DNA of 64,000 nucleotides from Flavobacterium sp. N2270 (GTDB lineage: Bacteria; Bacteroidota; Bacteroidia; Flavobacteriales; Flavobacteriaceae): the NCBI RefSeq assembly GCF_025947225.1, contig NZ_CP110005.1, forward strand, positions 2,046,001 to 2,110,000, in the 5' to 3' direction. Position numbers and translations under genes: made by a program. The notes under the pieces were generated by a model. It was given only the letters and a program-made list of their open reading frames with translations, had not been told where the DNA came from and made no database searches. This document shows positions 8,607 through 17,512 of the stretch, piece by piece. The first letter of the stretch is position 1. The number at the start of each line of letters is the position of its first letter.

Positions 8607-9740
8607 ATGAAAATTGCAATTGTTTGTTATCCAACATTTGGCGGAAGTGGAGTAGTAGCTACCGAGTTAGGTTCTGAATTAGCCAAAAGAGGACACGAAA
8701 TTCATTTTATAACTTACAGTCAGCCAGTACGTTTGGCTTTATTGAATAAGAATATCTTTTATCATGAAGTACACGTTCCTGAATATCCACTTTTTCATTA
8801 TCAACCTTATGAATTAGCGCTTTCTAGTAAATTGGTAGACATGGTTAAACTTCACTCTATCGATGTTTTACATGTGCATTATGCTATTCCACATGCCTAT
8901 GCAGGTTATATGGCTAAACAAATGCTTGCAGAAGAAGGAATTAATCTACCAATGATTACTACTTTACACGGAACTGATATTACTTTAGTAGGAAATCACC
9001 CATTTTATAAGCCAGCAGTTACATTTAGTATCAATAATTCAGATTATGTAACGAGTGTTTCAGAAAGTTTAAAAGATGATACCTACAGGTTGTTTGATAT
9101 CAAAAAGGAAATTCAAGTTATTCCAAATTTTATTGAGATTACTAAAGATGCAATAGACGAAACATCACCTTGTCATAGATCGTTAATGGCAACAGAAGAC
9201 GAAAAAATTATAACACATATATCCAACTTTAGAAAAGTAAAAAGAATTGATGATGTTGTAAAGATATTTTTTGAAATCCAAAAAACAATTCCTTCAAAAT
9301 TAATGATGGTTGGTGAAGGTCCTGAAAAAGAAACAGCCGAAAGATTATGTGAAGAACTAGGAATTATGAATAAAGTCATTTTCTTCGGAAACAGTAATGA
9401 AATTGATAAAATATTATGTTATTCTGATTTATTTTTATTACCATCAGAAACAGAAAGTTTTGGACTTGCAGCATTAGAAGCAATGTCTTGTGGAGTTCCT
9501 GTAATATCAAGTAATTCTGGCGGTTTGCCAGAAGTAAATAGAGAAGGAGTTACCGGCTATTTAAGTAATGTTGGAGATATTGAGAGTATGAGTAAAAATG
9601 CAACTTCCATTTTATCTAATAATGCTAAACTGCTACAATTTAAACAAAATGCATTAAATGAAGCATCAAAATTTGATATAAAAAATATATTACCTATTTA
9701 CGAAGATTTGTATTTTAAAGCAATAAAAGAGAAAGTTTAA
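8607..9740 (+). CDS. bshA: BshA, N-acetyl-alpha-D-glucosaminyl L-malate synthase
   Basis: A 377-residue GT4-family glycosyltransferase that joins UDP-GlcNAc and L-malate in the first step of bacillithiol synthesis. The N terminus IAIVCYPTFGGSGVVATELG is the BshA signature glycine-rich loop, followed by HVHYAIPHA and TTLHGTDITLVG. The C-terminal Rossmann domain has HISNFRKVKR, MVGEGPEK and LLPSETESFGLAALEAMSCG, whose ESFGLAALE segment is the GT4 donor-binding EX7E-type motif. Length and motifs match the family well. Its TAA overlaps the start of the next gene by one base. Confidence 0.93.
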   Translation: MKIAIVCYPTFGGSGVVATELGSELAKRGHEIHFITYSQPVRLALLNKNIFYHEVHVPEYPLFHYQPYELALSSKLVDMVKLHSIDVLHVHYAIPHAYAGYMAKQMLAEEGINLPMITTLHGTDITLVGNHPFYKPAVTFSINNSDYVTSVSESLKDDTYRLFDIKKEIQVIPNFIEITKDAIDETSPCHRSLMATEDEKIITHISNFRKVKRIDDVVKIFFEIQKTIPSKLMMVGEGPEKETAERLCEELGIMNKVIFFGNSNEIDKILCYSDLFLLPSETESFGLAALEAMSCGVPVISSNSGGLPEVNREGVTGYLSNVGDIESMSKNATSILSNNAKLLQFKQNALNEASKFDIKNILPIYEDLYFKAIKEKV

Positions 9741-10168
9741 TGAAACATATATTTATTATTTTATCAATAACACTTTTAAGTTGTTCATCTGGAAAGGATA
9801 AATCTAATGTTAAATATAAAGTATTACATTCAGGTCAAAATGCTTCTATTGAAAACAAAGAATTTATTTTAATAGAAAATAATGATGATTATATTGCTGC
9901 AATAGAAAAATTAAATGTTGATGAATCTGATTATGAAAATTTATTAAATGTAGATTTTAAATCAAATAACGTTTGCATTTTATTTCTTGGAGAGAGAAGT
10001 AATGGCGGCTATTCAATAGAAGTGGATTATATAAAGAAAAAAGAAAATGCATTATATATAAAAACAAAAGAAATTACTCCACAAAAACATTCAAATGTTA
10101 TAATGGTAATTACTCACCCTTATTGTTTAATATCACTACCAAAAAATAAAAATATTGTTATAAAATAA
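9740..10168 (+). CDS. PrcB-like lipoprotein
   Basis: A 142-residue protein with a lipoprotein signal: a hydrophobic stretch and the lipobox LLSC with Cys15. The core GERSNGGYSIEVDYIKKK and the terminal ITPQKHSNVIMVITHPYCLISLP match the PrcB C-terminal domain, first described in a Treponema protease complex. Its ATG overlaps the bshA stop, so it is translationally coupled, although a role with bacillithiol is not implied. It probably sits in the cell envelope. A strong hairpin follows. Confidence 0.75.
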   Translation: MKHIFIILSITLLSCSSGKDKSNVKYKVLHSGQNASIENKEFILIENNDDYIAAIEKLNVDESDYENLLNVDFKSNNVCILFLGERSNGGYSIEVDYIKKKENALYIKTKEITPQKHSNVIMVITHPYCLISLPKNKNIVIK

Positions 10169-10170
10169 AA

Positions 10171-10197
10171 AAGTCCCACAATTGGGACTTTTTTATT
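10171..10197. terminator. Bidirectional terminator between bshA-prcB and the 10211 gene
   Basis: AAGTCCCA (10171-10178) pairs with TGGGACTT (10183-10190), with an A tract on one side and a T tract on the other. It can end both the plus-strand operon and the convergent minus-strand gene. Confidence 0.85.
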
Positions 10198-10210
10198 TTA
10201 TAACAAGTGT

Positions 10211-10702
10211 TTAGAATCTATATCTAACACCTAAGGCTATATCTGGGCCAAAATTATCATTATAATCAGCATAATCACCCCCAAAATATATTTCTGGTCT
10301 AAAGTCTAACGATAATTGTAATGGAAAATCAAATAAATATTCAATTCCTATATCACCAGCTGCGAAAACGAAGGAACCGCTTCCATCTCCATAATCTTTA
10401 TCAACACTCCAAGAACCCACACCACCACCAGCACCAGCATACCAATTAAATCCTCCGTCAATATTCCAAACCCATTGGTACAATCCAGCTAATTTAAAAG
10501 CATCAACATGCTGACTATTTCTCCATCCTAAATCAAATTCTAAACGATTATTTTTTGACAAACCTCTTTGATAAGATACTTCTCCACCAAAACCATCATT
10601 ATCACCTAATCTTAAACCAATTGCGTTTTTTGAAATCTCTTGCGCATTTGCACTAAATACTAATCCAAATAGTAAAAAGGCAGATAAAATTTTTGTTTTC
10701 AT
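10211..10702 (-). CDS. Outer-membrane beta-barrel protein
   Basis: I start this at the ATG ending at 10702 (MKTKILSAFLLFGLVFSANAQ), giving a clean signal peptide; a further in-frame ATG at 10744 would add an unlikely leader. The 163-residue product has alternating polar and hydrophobic strands, many glycines and aromatics (GLRLGDNDGFGGEVSYQRG, GAGGGVGSWSVD) and ends in a barrel-type terminal phenylalanine (LGVRYRF). This suggests a small outer-membrane porin-like or OmpW/OprF-like barrel. The ligand is unknown. Its upstream neighbour on the same strand is a lipoprotein gene. Confidence 0.8.
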   Translation of the reverse strand: MKTKILSAFLLFGLVFSANAQEISKNAIGLRLGDNDGFGGEVSYQRGLSKNNRLEFDLGWRNSQHVDAFKLAGLYQWVWNIDGGFNWYAGAGGGVGSWSVDKDYGDGSGSFVFAAGDIGIEYLFDFPLQLSLDFRPEIYFGGDYADYNDNFGPDIALGVRYRF

Positions 10703-10754
10703 AATAGTTTTATTTTTTACAAATTTACATAATAAGAACAACAAAAGTAGCTTT

Positions 10755-11537
10755 TTATTGTATAAAATAGTTTGTTAAATATTCATTTTGTACTTGAGTA
10801 GAAGTTGTAGGAACACCTAATTGATCTGCTATAAGTTGAGAAATTGAATAAGAAATTGTAGTATTTGTATGAAATACTCCAATTCCATCTGCAATATATT
10901 GTAAAGAAGTTAATACATCCTGATTAGTAATTATAGGAATGTTAATTCCACTAATAGTTGTTGATATTGTTACATTTAAAATAATTTTTGTAATCTTAAT
11001 ATTACTGTATATATCAGTATTTGGAGATGTAAATTGAGCAATATTTTCACCTGCTATTGATTTTAAAGTATAATTAATTGTTACAGGATAGCTATTAATA
11101 GTTTCGTTAATTACACCCGTTTTTGTTGAAAGTGTTTCATTATTTGAAGCATTTGCTTTAAAAATAATAAAATCAACTAAACTTAAATCTAAATTAATAG
11201 GTAATTGACCATTTCCAAGGGATAAATCTCCAGAAAGAAGTAATTTATTTTGAGATTTTCTAACACCATTGTTTTTTAGTGAAGAAGAATAAAATCCGGT
11301 AGCTAAATTATTTTCAGTTTCAATTTTTTTATAAGTTTTTGAGCCTATTATAGTGTCTTTTGAAATGAATAAAGAATCTTTTGTGATGGTTCCGCTATTA
11401 TCAACATCATAGACCCAATAATTTCCAATAGTTATAGGTAATTCAAAATTTGTTTGATTATTTAAGTTATCGTCATAATCATTAGAGCATGACATTAATG
11501 TTATTAATAGACCGCTTAAAAAGTATATGTTTTTCAT
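10755..11537 (-). CDS. Lipoprotein of unknown function
   Basis: The 260-residue protein begins MKNIYFLSGLLITLMSCSND, a lipoprotein signal with lipobox LMSC. After it comes NYWVYDVDNSGTITKDSLFISKD, a pattern frequent in flavobacterial lipoproteins with a beta-rich fold. The rest is Thr, Ser and Ile rich (NVTISTTISGINIPI) and likely all-beta. No catalytic motif is visible. It lies on the same strand just upstream of the 10211 barrel gene, from which it is 52 bases away. Confidence 0.7.
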   Translation of the reverse strand: MKNIYFLSGLLITLMSCSNDYDDNLNNQTNFELPITIGNYWVYDVDNSGTITKDSLFISKDTIIGSKTYKKIETENNLATGFYSSSLKNNGVRKSQNKLLLSGDLSLGNGQLPINLDLSLVDFIIFKANASNNETLSTKTGVINETINSYPVTINYTLKSIAGENIAQFTSPNTDIYSNIKITKIILNVTISTTISGINIPIITNQDVLTSLQYIADGIGVFHTNTTISYSISQLIADQLGVPTTSTQVQNEYLTNYFIQ

Positions 11538-11626
11538 AAAAATTATTTTTAGCTAATATACTCAATATTTTAAATTTTGTTTGTTAGTTACTATTTTATA
11601 TAAACATTTTACTTAATTTATTTAAG

Positions 11627-11634
11627 TACATTTG
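11627..11634 (+). promoter_or_regulatory. -7 promoter box upstream of aroC
   Basis: TACATTTG fits the flavobacterial TAnnTTTG -7 consensus, 25 bases before the aroC ATG. I see no clear TTG -33 box at the usual distance. Confidence 0.5.
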
Positions 11635-11659
11635 TTATATTAAAATAATATAGATCATA

Positions 11660-12715
11660 ATGTCAGGTAATACTTTTGGAAAACTATTTAAACTAACAAC
11701 TTTTGGTGAATCTCACGGTAATGCAATTGGTGGAATAATTGATGGTTGTCCTTCAGGAATAAAAATTGATTTTGAAGCAATTCAAATTGAAATGCAACGT
11801 AGAAAACCAGGTCAATCTTCAATTGTAACACAAAGAAAAGAAGAAGATGAAGTAATTTTTCATTCGGGTATTTTTGAAGGAATTACAACAGGAACTCCTA
11901 TTGGTTTTTCAATATTAAATACTAATCAAAAATCTAAAGATTATTCAGATATTAAAGATACCTATCGTCCTAGTCATGCTGATTATGTTTACGATAAAAA
12001 ATACGGAATAAGAGATTATAGAGGTGGTGGAAGAAGTTCTGCAAGAGAAACAGCCTGTAGAGTGGTTGGTGGTGCAATAGCCAAACAAGTTATCCCAAAT
12101 ATTAAAATTAATGCATTTGTATCTTCTGTAGGTGAAATATTTATAGATAAACCCTATCAAGATTTAGATTTTTCAAAAATTGAGGATAACTCCGTTCGTT
12201 GTCCTGATGAAGCAACTGCTTTAAAAATGGAAAATTTTATCAAAGAAATAAAGAAACAAGGCGATTCAGTTGGAGGAACTGTCACTTGTGTAATTCAAAA
12301 TGTTCCAATTGGTCTAGGAGAACCTGTTTTTGATAAATTGCACGCAGAACTTGGTAAAGCAATGCTTTCTATTAATGCAGTTAAAGGTTTTGAATACGGA
12401 AGTGGTTTCTGTGGTTCTAAAATGAAAGGTAGCGATCATAATGATTTATATAATTCAGACGGAACTACTAAATCTAATTTATCTGGTGGAATTCAAGGAG
12501 GAATTAGCAACGGTATGGATATTTATTTTAGAGTAGCTTTTAAACCTGTAGCAACTTTAATTCAAAAACAACAAGTTTTAGATATTAAAGGAAATATAAT
12601 AGAACAACAAGGTAAAGGAAGACACGACCCATGTGTTGTTCCTAGAGCTGTTCCAATAGTTGAAGCAATGGCTGCATTGGTGATAACTGATGCGTTTATT
12701 TTAAACAAAAAGTAA
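11660..12715 (+). CDS. aroC: Chorismate synthase
   Basis: A 351-residue protein matching AroC along its length: it converts 5-enolpyruvylshikimate-3-phosphate to chorismate using reduced FMN, the last step of the shikimate pathway. Visible signatures are [19 protein letters not shown] at the N terminus, RRKPGQSS, the central [12 protein letters not shown] and the C-terminal [20 protein letters not shown]. It is monocistronic here, between a divergent lipoprotein gene and an AT-rich 205-base gap. Confidence 0.96.
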   Translation: MSGNTFGKLFKLTTFGESHGNAIGGIIDGCPSGIKIDFEAIQIEMQRRKPGQSSIVTQRKEEDEVIFHSGIFEGITTGTPIGFSILNTNQKSKDYSDIKDTYRPSHADYVYDKKYGIRDYRGGGRSSARETACRVVGGAIAKQVIPNIKINAFVSSVGEIFIDKPYQDLDFSKIEDNSVRCPDEATALKMENFIKEIKKQGDSVGGTVTCVIQNVPIGLGEPVFDKLHAELGKAMLSINAVKGFEYGSGFCGSKMKGSDHNDLYNSDGTTKSNLSGGIQGGISNGMDIYFRVAFKPVATLIQKQQVLDIKGNIIEQQGKGRHDPCVVPRAVPIVEAMAALVITDAFILNKK

Positions 12716-12890
12716 GAATATTATTATTTATTGAATAATGATAATTTCGATATTTTAATTAAAAATAAAATTTAAATTCAATAAATTTTATTTTTTTTGA
12801 TGTAAAATATATTTTTAATGCCAATTATTGACAGTTTTTTATATTTTATATAATTATCTATTGTACAGATTTTTATATTCGTTTTCGATT

Positions 12891-12898
12891 TAATTTTG
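12891..12898 (+). promoter_or_regulatory. -7 promoter box upstream of the 12921 gene
   Basis: TAATTTTG matches TAnnTTTG and lies 22 bases before the start codon. The nearest upstream TTG is 27 bases away, longer than the usual spacing. The 205-base gap holding it (12716-12920) is otherwise AT-rich with no other structure that I can support. Confidence 0.45.
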
Positions 12899-12920
12899 TT
12901 TAAATTCTAAACTATAAAAT

Positions 12921-14603
12921 ATGAAAAAAATTACTTTAACGAAGAGTTTCAAAAAGTTTGTTATTCTTTCAATTTGCTTTCTAAGCAGTTTCTCATTTTA
13001 TGCCCAAAATGATTATTATTCAATAATTTCGGGAACAAGTACTTCTCAAAATGGTAGAGCGCCTCAAGGAGCAAGAAATATTACAAGAAGTATTTGGTTA
13101 ATTACGGCTGCTGAAATGACTGCAGCTGGATTTACCAGTGGGCAAGATATTTCAGGAATTGGCTTTACATATCAGACGGGACAAGATGTTACTACTACTG
13201 GAAATGCAATATTTTATATGCAAAATACTACAAATACTACAAACTCAAAAAGTACTACCTGGGCTACTGCAATCTCAGGAATGACAACTGTTAGTAATGC
13301 GCCTATTACACTTCCAACAGCTGCTGGAGAATTTGATTATTCTTTCTCAGGAGGTTCAACTTTTACTTATACAGGAGGAGGTCTTTATATTGCTTTTGAT
13401 TATCAAAATTTAACTAACCCATTATCAAGTTTAAACACAGCATATTGTAATACTACATTAACTAATGGATTAAAAGGGGCTATGTCTGCAGCTGGAAGTA
13501 CTACAGCTCCAACAACGACCACTGCTTCTAGTTTTAGACCAGAAACAAGATTAGGTATACCAGTTTCTTGTGCTAGACCTACAAGTGTTAAGTATGTTAA
13601 TGGTGGTAATACTTTAACAAGTGCAACTTTATCATGGAATCCTGCTGGTGGAGCAAATGTTGATATTGAATATGGATTATATGGTTATACACAAGGAAGT
13701 GGTATTAATAGTTTTGCAAACGTTTCTTCTCCATACTCTTTAAGTGGTCTTACAGCTAATACAGTTTATGACTTTTATGTTAGAACAAATTGCGGTACTG
13801 GCTATAGTGTTTGGAATGGACCTTATGCTTTCTCAACTTTATTTGATGCTGCAAATGTTCCTTATAATACAAGCTTTGAACATGAGATTTTACCTTTTGT
13901 AGGTTGGACAACTCCAAATGTAACTCCTGTAGCTGGTGATTGGTCTATTGGATATTACGGAGCTGGAGCACTTGTTCAAGAAGGTAATTCATCTGTCGTT
14001 TCTGTTACTCCTGCGGCCGCGGCGGCAAATAATTGGATGTTTTCTAGAGGTGTTAACTTGGTTGCTGGAGAACAAGCTACAATTACTTATTATTTAAGTA
14101 ATTACCAAAGTGGTACAACTGCAACAGGGAATTATCAATTAACTGTAGGAAATGCTCAAAATTCTGCAGCTCAAACTACAATTTTAGCAGATGAAACTGG
14201 TGTTTCAGTTGCTGCATTTACTTTAAAAACATTTACTTTCACACCTTCTACTTCTGGAGTTTATTATTTTGGATTTAGAAATTATACACCTTTAAATGCT
14301 GCGGGTACTCATGCTATTATTGTTGATAATTTTACTGTTGATCAAACGTTATCTAATAATAGTTTTGTAGAATCTCAATTTAAAGTTTATCCTAATCCGG
14401 TTAAAGATATTTTATCTGTAGAAAACGATCTTAATACAGTTTCTAAATTAACTATTTCAGATATAAATGGAAGAGTTGTAAAGGTTATTGAAATTGATTC
14501 AGATAGAGTTAATGTAAACATTTCTGAATTACAAAGAGGTGTTTATATTGCTCAATTTGTTTCTGACCAAGGAAGCTTTACAAAGAAAATTATAAAAGAG
14601 TAA
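12921..14603 (+). CDS. Secreted protein with fibronectin type III and T9SS type A sorting domain
   Basis: The 560-residue protein has an N-terminal signal peptide (positively charged start, hydrophobic core, ending FYAQ). An N-terminal beta-rich domain covers about 20-215, a fibronectin type III domain about 217-310 (TSATLSWNPAG, YDFYVRTNCG), and a jelly-roll-like domain about 320-480. The last 75 residues are a T9SS type A sorting domain (FKVYPNPVKDILSVEN, ISDINGRVV, ending FTKKIIKE). It is therefore exported by Sec, passed through the type IX system and attached to or released from the surface. An alanine run is encoded by a strikingly GC-rich patch near 14010. Function unknown, possibly adhesion or a surface enzyme accessory. 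Confidence 0.87.
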   Translation: MKKITLTKSFKKFVILSICFLSSFSFYAQNDYYSIISGTSTSQNGRAPQGARNITRSIWLITAAEMTAAGFTSGQDISGIGFTYQTGQDVTTTGNAIFYMQNTTNTTNSKSTTWATAISGMTTVSNAPITLPTAAGEFDYSFSGGSTFTYTGGGLYIAFDYQNLTNPLSSLNTAYCNTTLTNGLKGAMSAAGSTTAPTTTTASSFRPETRLGIPVSCARPTSVKYVNGGNTLTSATLSWNPAGGANVDIEYGLYGYTQGSGINSFANVSSPYSLSGLTANTVYDFYVRTNCGTGYSVWNGPYAFSTLFDAANVPYNTSFEHEILPFVGWTTPNVTPVAGDWSIGYYGAGALVQEGNSSVVSVTPAAAAANNWMFSRGVNLVAGEQATITYYLSNYQSGTTATGNYQLTVGNAQNSAAQTTILADETGVSVAAFTLKTFTFTPSTSGVYYFGFRNYTPLNAAGTHAIIVDNFTVDQTLSNNSFVESQFKVYPNPVKDILSVENDLNTVSKLTISDINGRVVKVIEIDSDRVNVNISELQRGVYIAQFVSDQGSFTKKIIKE

Positions 14604-14623
14604 TTAAAAATTTATTTAAAAAA

Positions 14624-14656
14624 GAAAACGACCAATTTATTGGTCGTTTTCTTTTT
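14624..14656. terminator. Bidirectional terminator
   Basis: GAAAACGACCAAT (14624-14636) and ATTGGTCGTTTTC (14639-14651) form a perfect 13-base inverted repeat followed by a T tract. It ends the T9SS gene and also overlaps the 3' end of the small minus-strand gene at 14637-14783. Confidence 0.85.
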
Positions 14657-14783
14657 TCTTTTTGTCTGTATTCATTAAAAGCATTACTGCTCCAACAAGC
14701 CCAAGAATTACTAATGAAAATATTACTATCATAATAAAAGCACCATTTCCCCAGTTTACTAAAGGTATAAATAAATTTTTCAT
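14637..14783 (-). CDS. 48-residue single-pass membrane protein
   Basis: Reading the minus strand from the ATG ending at 14783 gives 48 codons and a TAA at 14637. The peptide starts MKNLFIPLVNWGNGAF, continues with a hydrophobic helix (IMIVIFSLVILGLVGAVMLL) and ends in a charged tail (MNTDKKKKENDQ). A short N terminus, one membrane helix and a lysine-rich end are the pattern of many small bacterial membrane proteins. Its stop lies in the terminator stem, which fits a real transcript end. The gene is short enough to be missed by usual length cut-offs. Function unknown. Confidence 0.6.
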   Translation of the reverse strand: MKNLFIPLVNWGNGAFIMIVIFSLVILGLVGAVMLLMNTDKKKKENDQ

Positions 14784-14843
14784 AGTTGTTACTTTAATTT
14801 TAACAAATGTATAATCATAAAAGTACTCTAAAAATGATAATTA

Positions 14844-15263
14844 TCATAAAAATTTTGCTTTCAATTCTGGAGTCGGAATCATACAGGCTTCTTTTTTGCC
14901 GTACCATTTATAACGATTTTTTGCAATATAATCGTAAACAATATTCTTAATGCTATTTGGAATAAAGTTTAAATAACCTAATAAAGAGTAAATTCCGGAT
15001 AAGTTTTTAGCAATTGTAAGAGCTGCTTCAGCTTTATACGAATAGGATAATCCAGGTTCGTAAAGAATTATAGAATCAATTTTTGAAGTATCAACTCCAA
15101 TGTGTTTTATGATTTTCTGTCCTAATTCAGATTGAATGGCAACAAATCTAAAAATATCTTTTTTATCGTGCTTATAAATAAATTGTACTGATGCATCACA
15201 TAAATTACAAACGCCATCAAATAGAATTATTTTTTTATCAACTGGTAAATTTTCAATTTCCAT
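14844..15263 (-). CDS. DCC-family thiol-disulfide oxidoreductase (DUF393)
   Basis: A 139-residue protein with the family's defining N-terminal motif FDGVCNLCDASVQFIYKHD, containing the CxxC of a thioredoxin-like active site, followed by RFVAIQSELGQ and a C-terminal YRWYGKK-type ending (NRYKWYGKKEACM). No signal peptide is present. DCC proteins are assumed to be redox enzymes but their substrates are unknown. The gene follows the MutS2-like gene by 13 bases on the same strand. Confidence 0.85.
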   Translation of the reverse strand: MEIENLPVDKKIILFDGVCNLCDASVQFIYKHDKKDIFRFVAIQSELGQKIIKHIGVDTSKIDSIILYEPGLSYSYKAEAALTIAKNLSGIYSLLGYLNFIPNSIKNIVYDYIAKNRYKWYGKKEACMIPTPELKAKFL

Positions 15264-15276
15264 AATGTATTATTTG

Positions 15277-17445
15277 TTATTTAGGTTGAACGTATTCTAA
15301 TTCGTCTAAACTTACTTTTGAAGTAAAAATACCATAATTTACTGTTGCTTTCTTCTTTTCAATTTTATCAATTGTTCCTACGGCTTTTCCATCGTTCATT
15401 CGAACTCTATCTCCAACTTTTAAAATTACTTTTGGTTTATTTTCTTCTTCAATTTTGGCTTTTATTTTCTTTTCTTTTTTCTCTTTTCGAATCTCTTCAA
15501 CTTTAACTTTTATTTCTTCGATAACAACCTTTTCAACTTTTTCTTTTACCTTTTTTTCTTTTGGTGTAAGTTTTTTACGTTTTGAATTTTCTATTTCAAC
15601 CATTTTCAAAACTTCAGACATCAAGGTCTTCTTGTTTTTAGAATTAAAATACTTTTCAGAAAGATCATCAATTTTTTGACCTAAATAAACTAAACGCTGA
15701 TTGGCATCATAAACTTCTTGATAACGCTCTAATTTTTCTTGAATTTTTGCATTAATGTTTTCCATTTTTTGGCTTTCTTCTCTCGCCTTTATTTCTTCTT
15801 CTTTAAGGTTTTGGGAAGTCTTTTCTAATTTAGAACGTTCTTTTTGTAAAGTAGCAATGGTTTTATCAAAACGTACTTTCCCTTTTTCAATTTTTTTCTT
15901 AGCTCTGTTTATTAAACCAAATGGAATTCCGTTTTTTTGAGCAACTTCAAATGTAAATGAACTTCCGGCCTGACCTAAATGCAATTTATACATAGGTTCT
16001 AACGATTTTTCGTCAAATTGCATGTTGGCATTTATAGCATAAGGTAATTCGTTTGCTAATATTTTTAAATTGCTATAATGTGTTGTAATGATTCCAAAAG
16101 CTTCACGAGCATAAAACTCTTCTAAAAATGTTTCTGCTAAAGCTCCACCTAATTCAGGATCAGAACCTGTACCGAATTCGTCAATTAAAAATAACGTTTT
16201 TGAATTACACTTTTTTAAGAAGTAATTCATGTTTTTTAATCGGTAACTATAAGTACTTAAGTGATTTTCAATTGATTGATTATCGCCAATATCAGTTAGA
16301 ATTCTATCGAATAAAAAAGTTTCACTTCGTTCGTGAACCGGTATTAAAATTCCGCATTGCAACATTAATTGTAATAAACCAATGGTTTTAAGCGTAATAC
16401 TTTTTCCTCCAGCATTTGGTCCTGAAATTACAATAATTCTACCTTCGTTATTTAATTCAATTGTTTGTGGATAAGTGACAGCATTCTTTGCCTTATTGTT
16501 TAAATATAAAATAGGGTGGAAGGCTTCTCTAAAAAACAAACGTTTTTCATTTGTAATTGTAGGTAATATTCCATTAATCGTGTTTGCATATTTAGCTTTT
16601 GCAGCAATTACATCTATATCGCTTAAAAACTCTTGATAATCGCTTAATGTTTCTCTAAAAGGTCTGATTTCATTAGTTAAACGTTTTAAAATACGTACAA
16701 TTTCTTCACGTTCTTCATATTCTAATGCATTTAACTCTCTCGAATATCTTAATGTAGCTTCAGGTTCAATATAAGCAATACTTCCTGTTTTTGAATTTCC
16801 TAAAATACTTCCTTTTACTTTTTTTCGGTACATGGCTAAAACGGCCAAAACTCTACGATTTTCAACTACAGTTTCTTTAATATCATCTAAGTATCCAGCT
16901 GCATTATATTGGCTTAAAGCCATTCCAAAACTTTGATTGATTTTTCCACGAACCAATTGAATACTTTTTCGAATGTGTAATAAATCGGGAGAAGCATTAT
17001 TTTTTAATTCGCCATATTTATCAAAAACAGCATCAATTTTTTCTAAAATGTATTTGCATTGTTCAACTTCGGCAGATTTATGATATAATGTTGGATAATA
17101 GTCTTGGAATTTCTTTAAAAAACGAAGTAATTGAATAGCAGTATCAGTTATTCCTGCAATTTTTTTAAAACTTATTTGCTCTAAAAAACTATCTTCAATT
17201 TTAAGAAATTTCAATTCATATGAAATGACCTCAAAGCCATGATTAGGAATTGCATTATTATTGGTAAATGAAGCTACATATTCTGAAGTATGTTGTAACT
17301 CATTTAATAAGGTTTCTTTGTCCTTAAAAGGTACAATTTGAAGTGCTTTTTCAATACCAATTTCAGTATTACATTTACTAGAAATGGTTTCTAAAATGGT
17401 ATTAAATTCTAAATCCTGAAGTGTTTTATTGGTAACTGAAATCAT
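15277..17445 (-). CDS. MutS2-like DNA-binding ATPase
   Basis: A 722-residue MutS-family protein. The core and lever helices cover about 1-300. The ATPase has Walker A SGPNAGGKS at 341-349, the DNQSIENHLSTYSYRL signature at 388-403, Walker B LFLIDEFGTGSDP at 418-430 and TTHYSNLK after it. A long Lys/Glu-rich coiled coil follows (about 510-665), then a short KOW-like end (VGDRVRMNDGKAVGTIDKI). There is no mismatch-recognition domain I, so this is MutS2 rather than MutS. No C-terminal Smr nuclease signature is visible. MutS2 proteins act in recombination control or ribosome rescue in other bacteria. Confidence 0.87.
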   Translation of the reverse strand: MISVTNKTLQDLEFNTILETISSKCNTEIGIEKALQIVPFKDKETLLNELQHTSEYVASFTNNNAIPNHGFEVISYELKFLKIEDSFLEQISFKKIAGITDTAIQLLRFLKKFQDYYPTLYHKSAEVEQCKYILEKIDAVFDKYGELKNNASPDLLHIRKSIQLVRGKINQSFGMALSQYNAAGYLDDIKETVVENRRVLAVLAMYRKKVKGSILGNSKTGSIAYIEPEATLRYSRELNALEYEEREEIVRILKRLTNEIRPFRETLSDYQEFLSDIDVIAAKAKYANTINGILPTITNEKRLFFREAFHPILYLNNKAKNAVTYPQTIELNNEGRIIVISGPNAGGKSITLKTIGLLQLMLQCGILIPVHERSETFLFDRILTDIGDNQSIENHLSTYSYRLKNMNYFLKKCNSKTLFLIDEFGTGSDPELGGALAETFLEEFYAREAFGIITTHYSNLKILANELPYAINANMQFDEKSLEPMYKLHLGQAGSSFTFEVAQKNGIPFGLINRAKKKIEKGKVRFDKTIATLQKERSKLEKTSQNLKEEEIKAREESQKMENINAKIQEKLERYQEVYDANQRLVYLGQKIDDLSEKYFNSKNKKTLMSEVLKMVEIENSKRKKLTPKEKKVKEKVEKVVIEEIKVKVEEIRKEKKEKKIKAKIEEENKPKVILKVGDRVRMNDGKAVGTIDKIEKKKATVNYGIFTSKVSLDELEYVQPK

Positions 17446-17496
17446 GTGTTCTTTTTCAAAGTGGTAAAGTTACAAAGTATAAAGTTTTAAAGTAAT

Positions 17497-17504
17497 TATA
17501 TTTG
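17497..17504 (+). promoter_or_regulatory. -7 promoter box for ung
   Basis: TATATTTG fits TAnnTTTG and ends 8 bases before the first possible ATG, so the leader must be very short. This favours the second ATG at 17519 or a nearly leaderless message. Confidence 0.4.
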
Positions 17505-17512
17505 CAATAAAA

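Noticed and set aside
15455..16391. Open frames opposite the MutS2-like gene
   Set aside because: They are antisense shadows, rich in Phe and Ser as expected from the complement of Lys/Glu-rich coding sequence.
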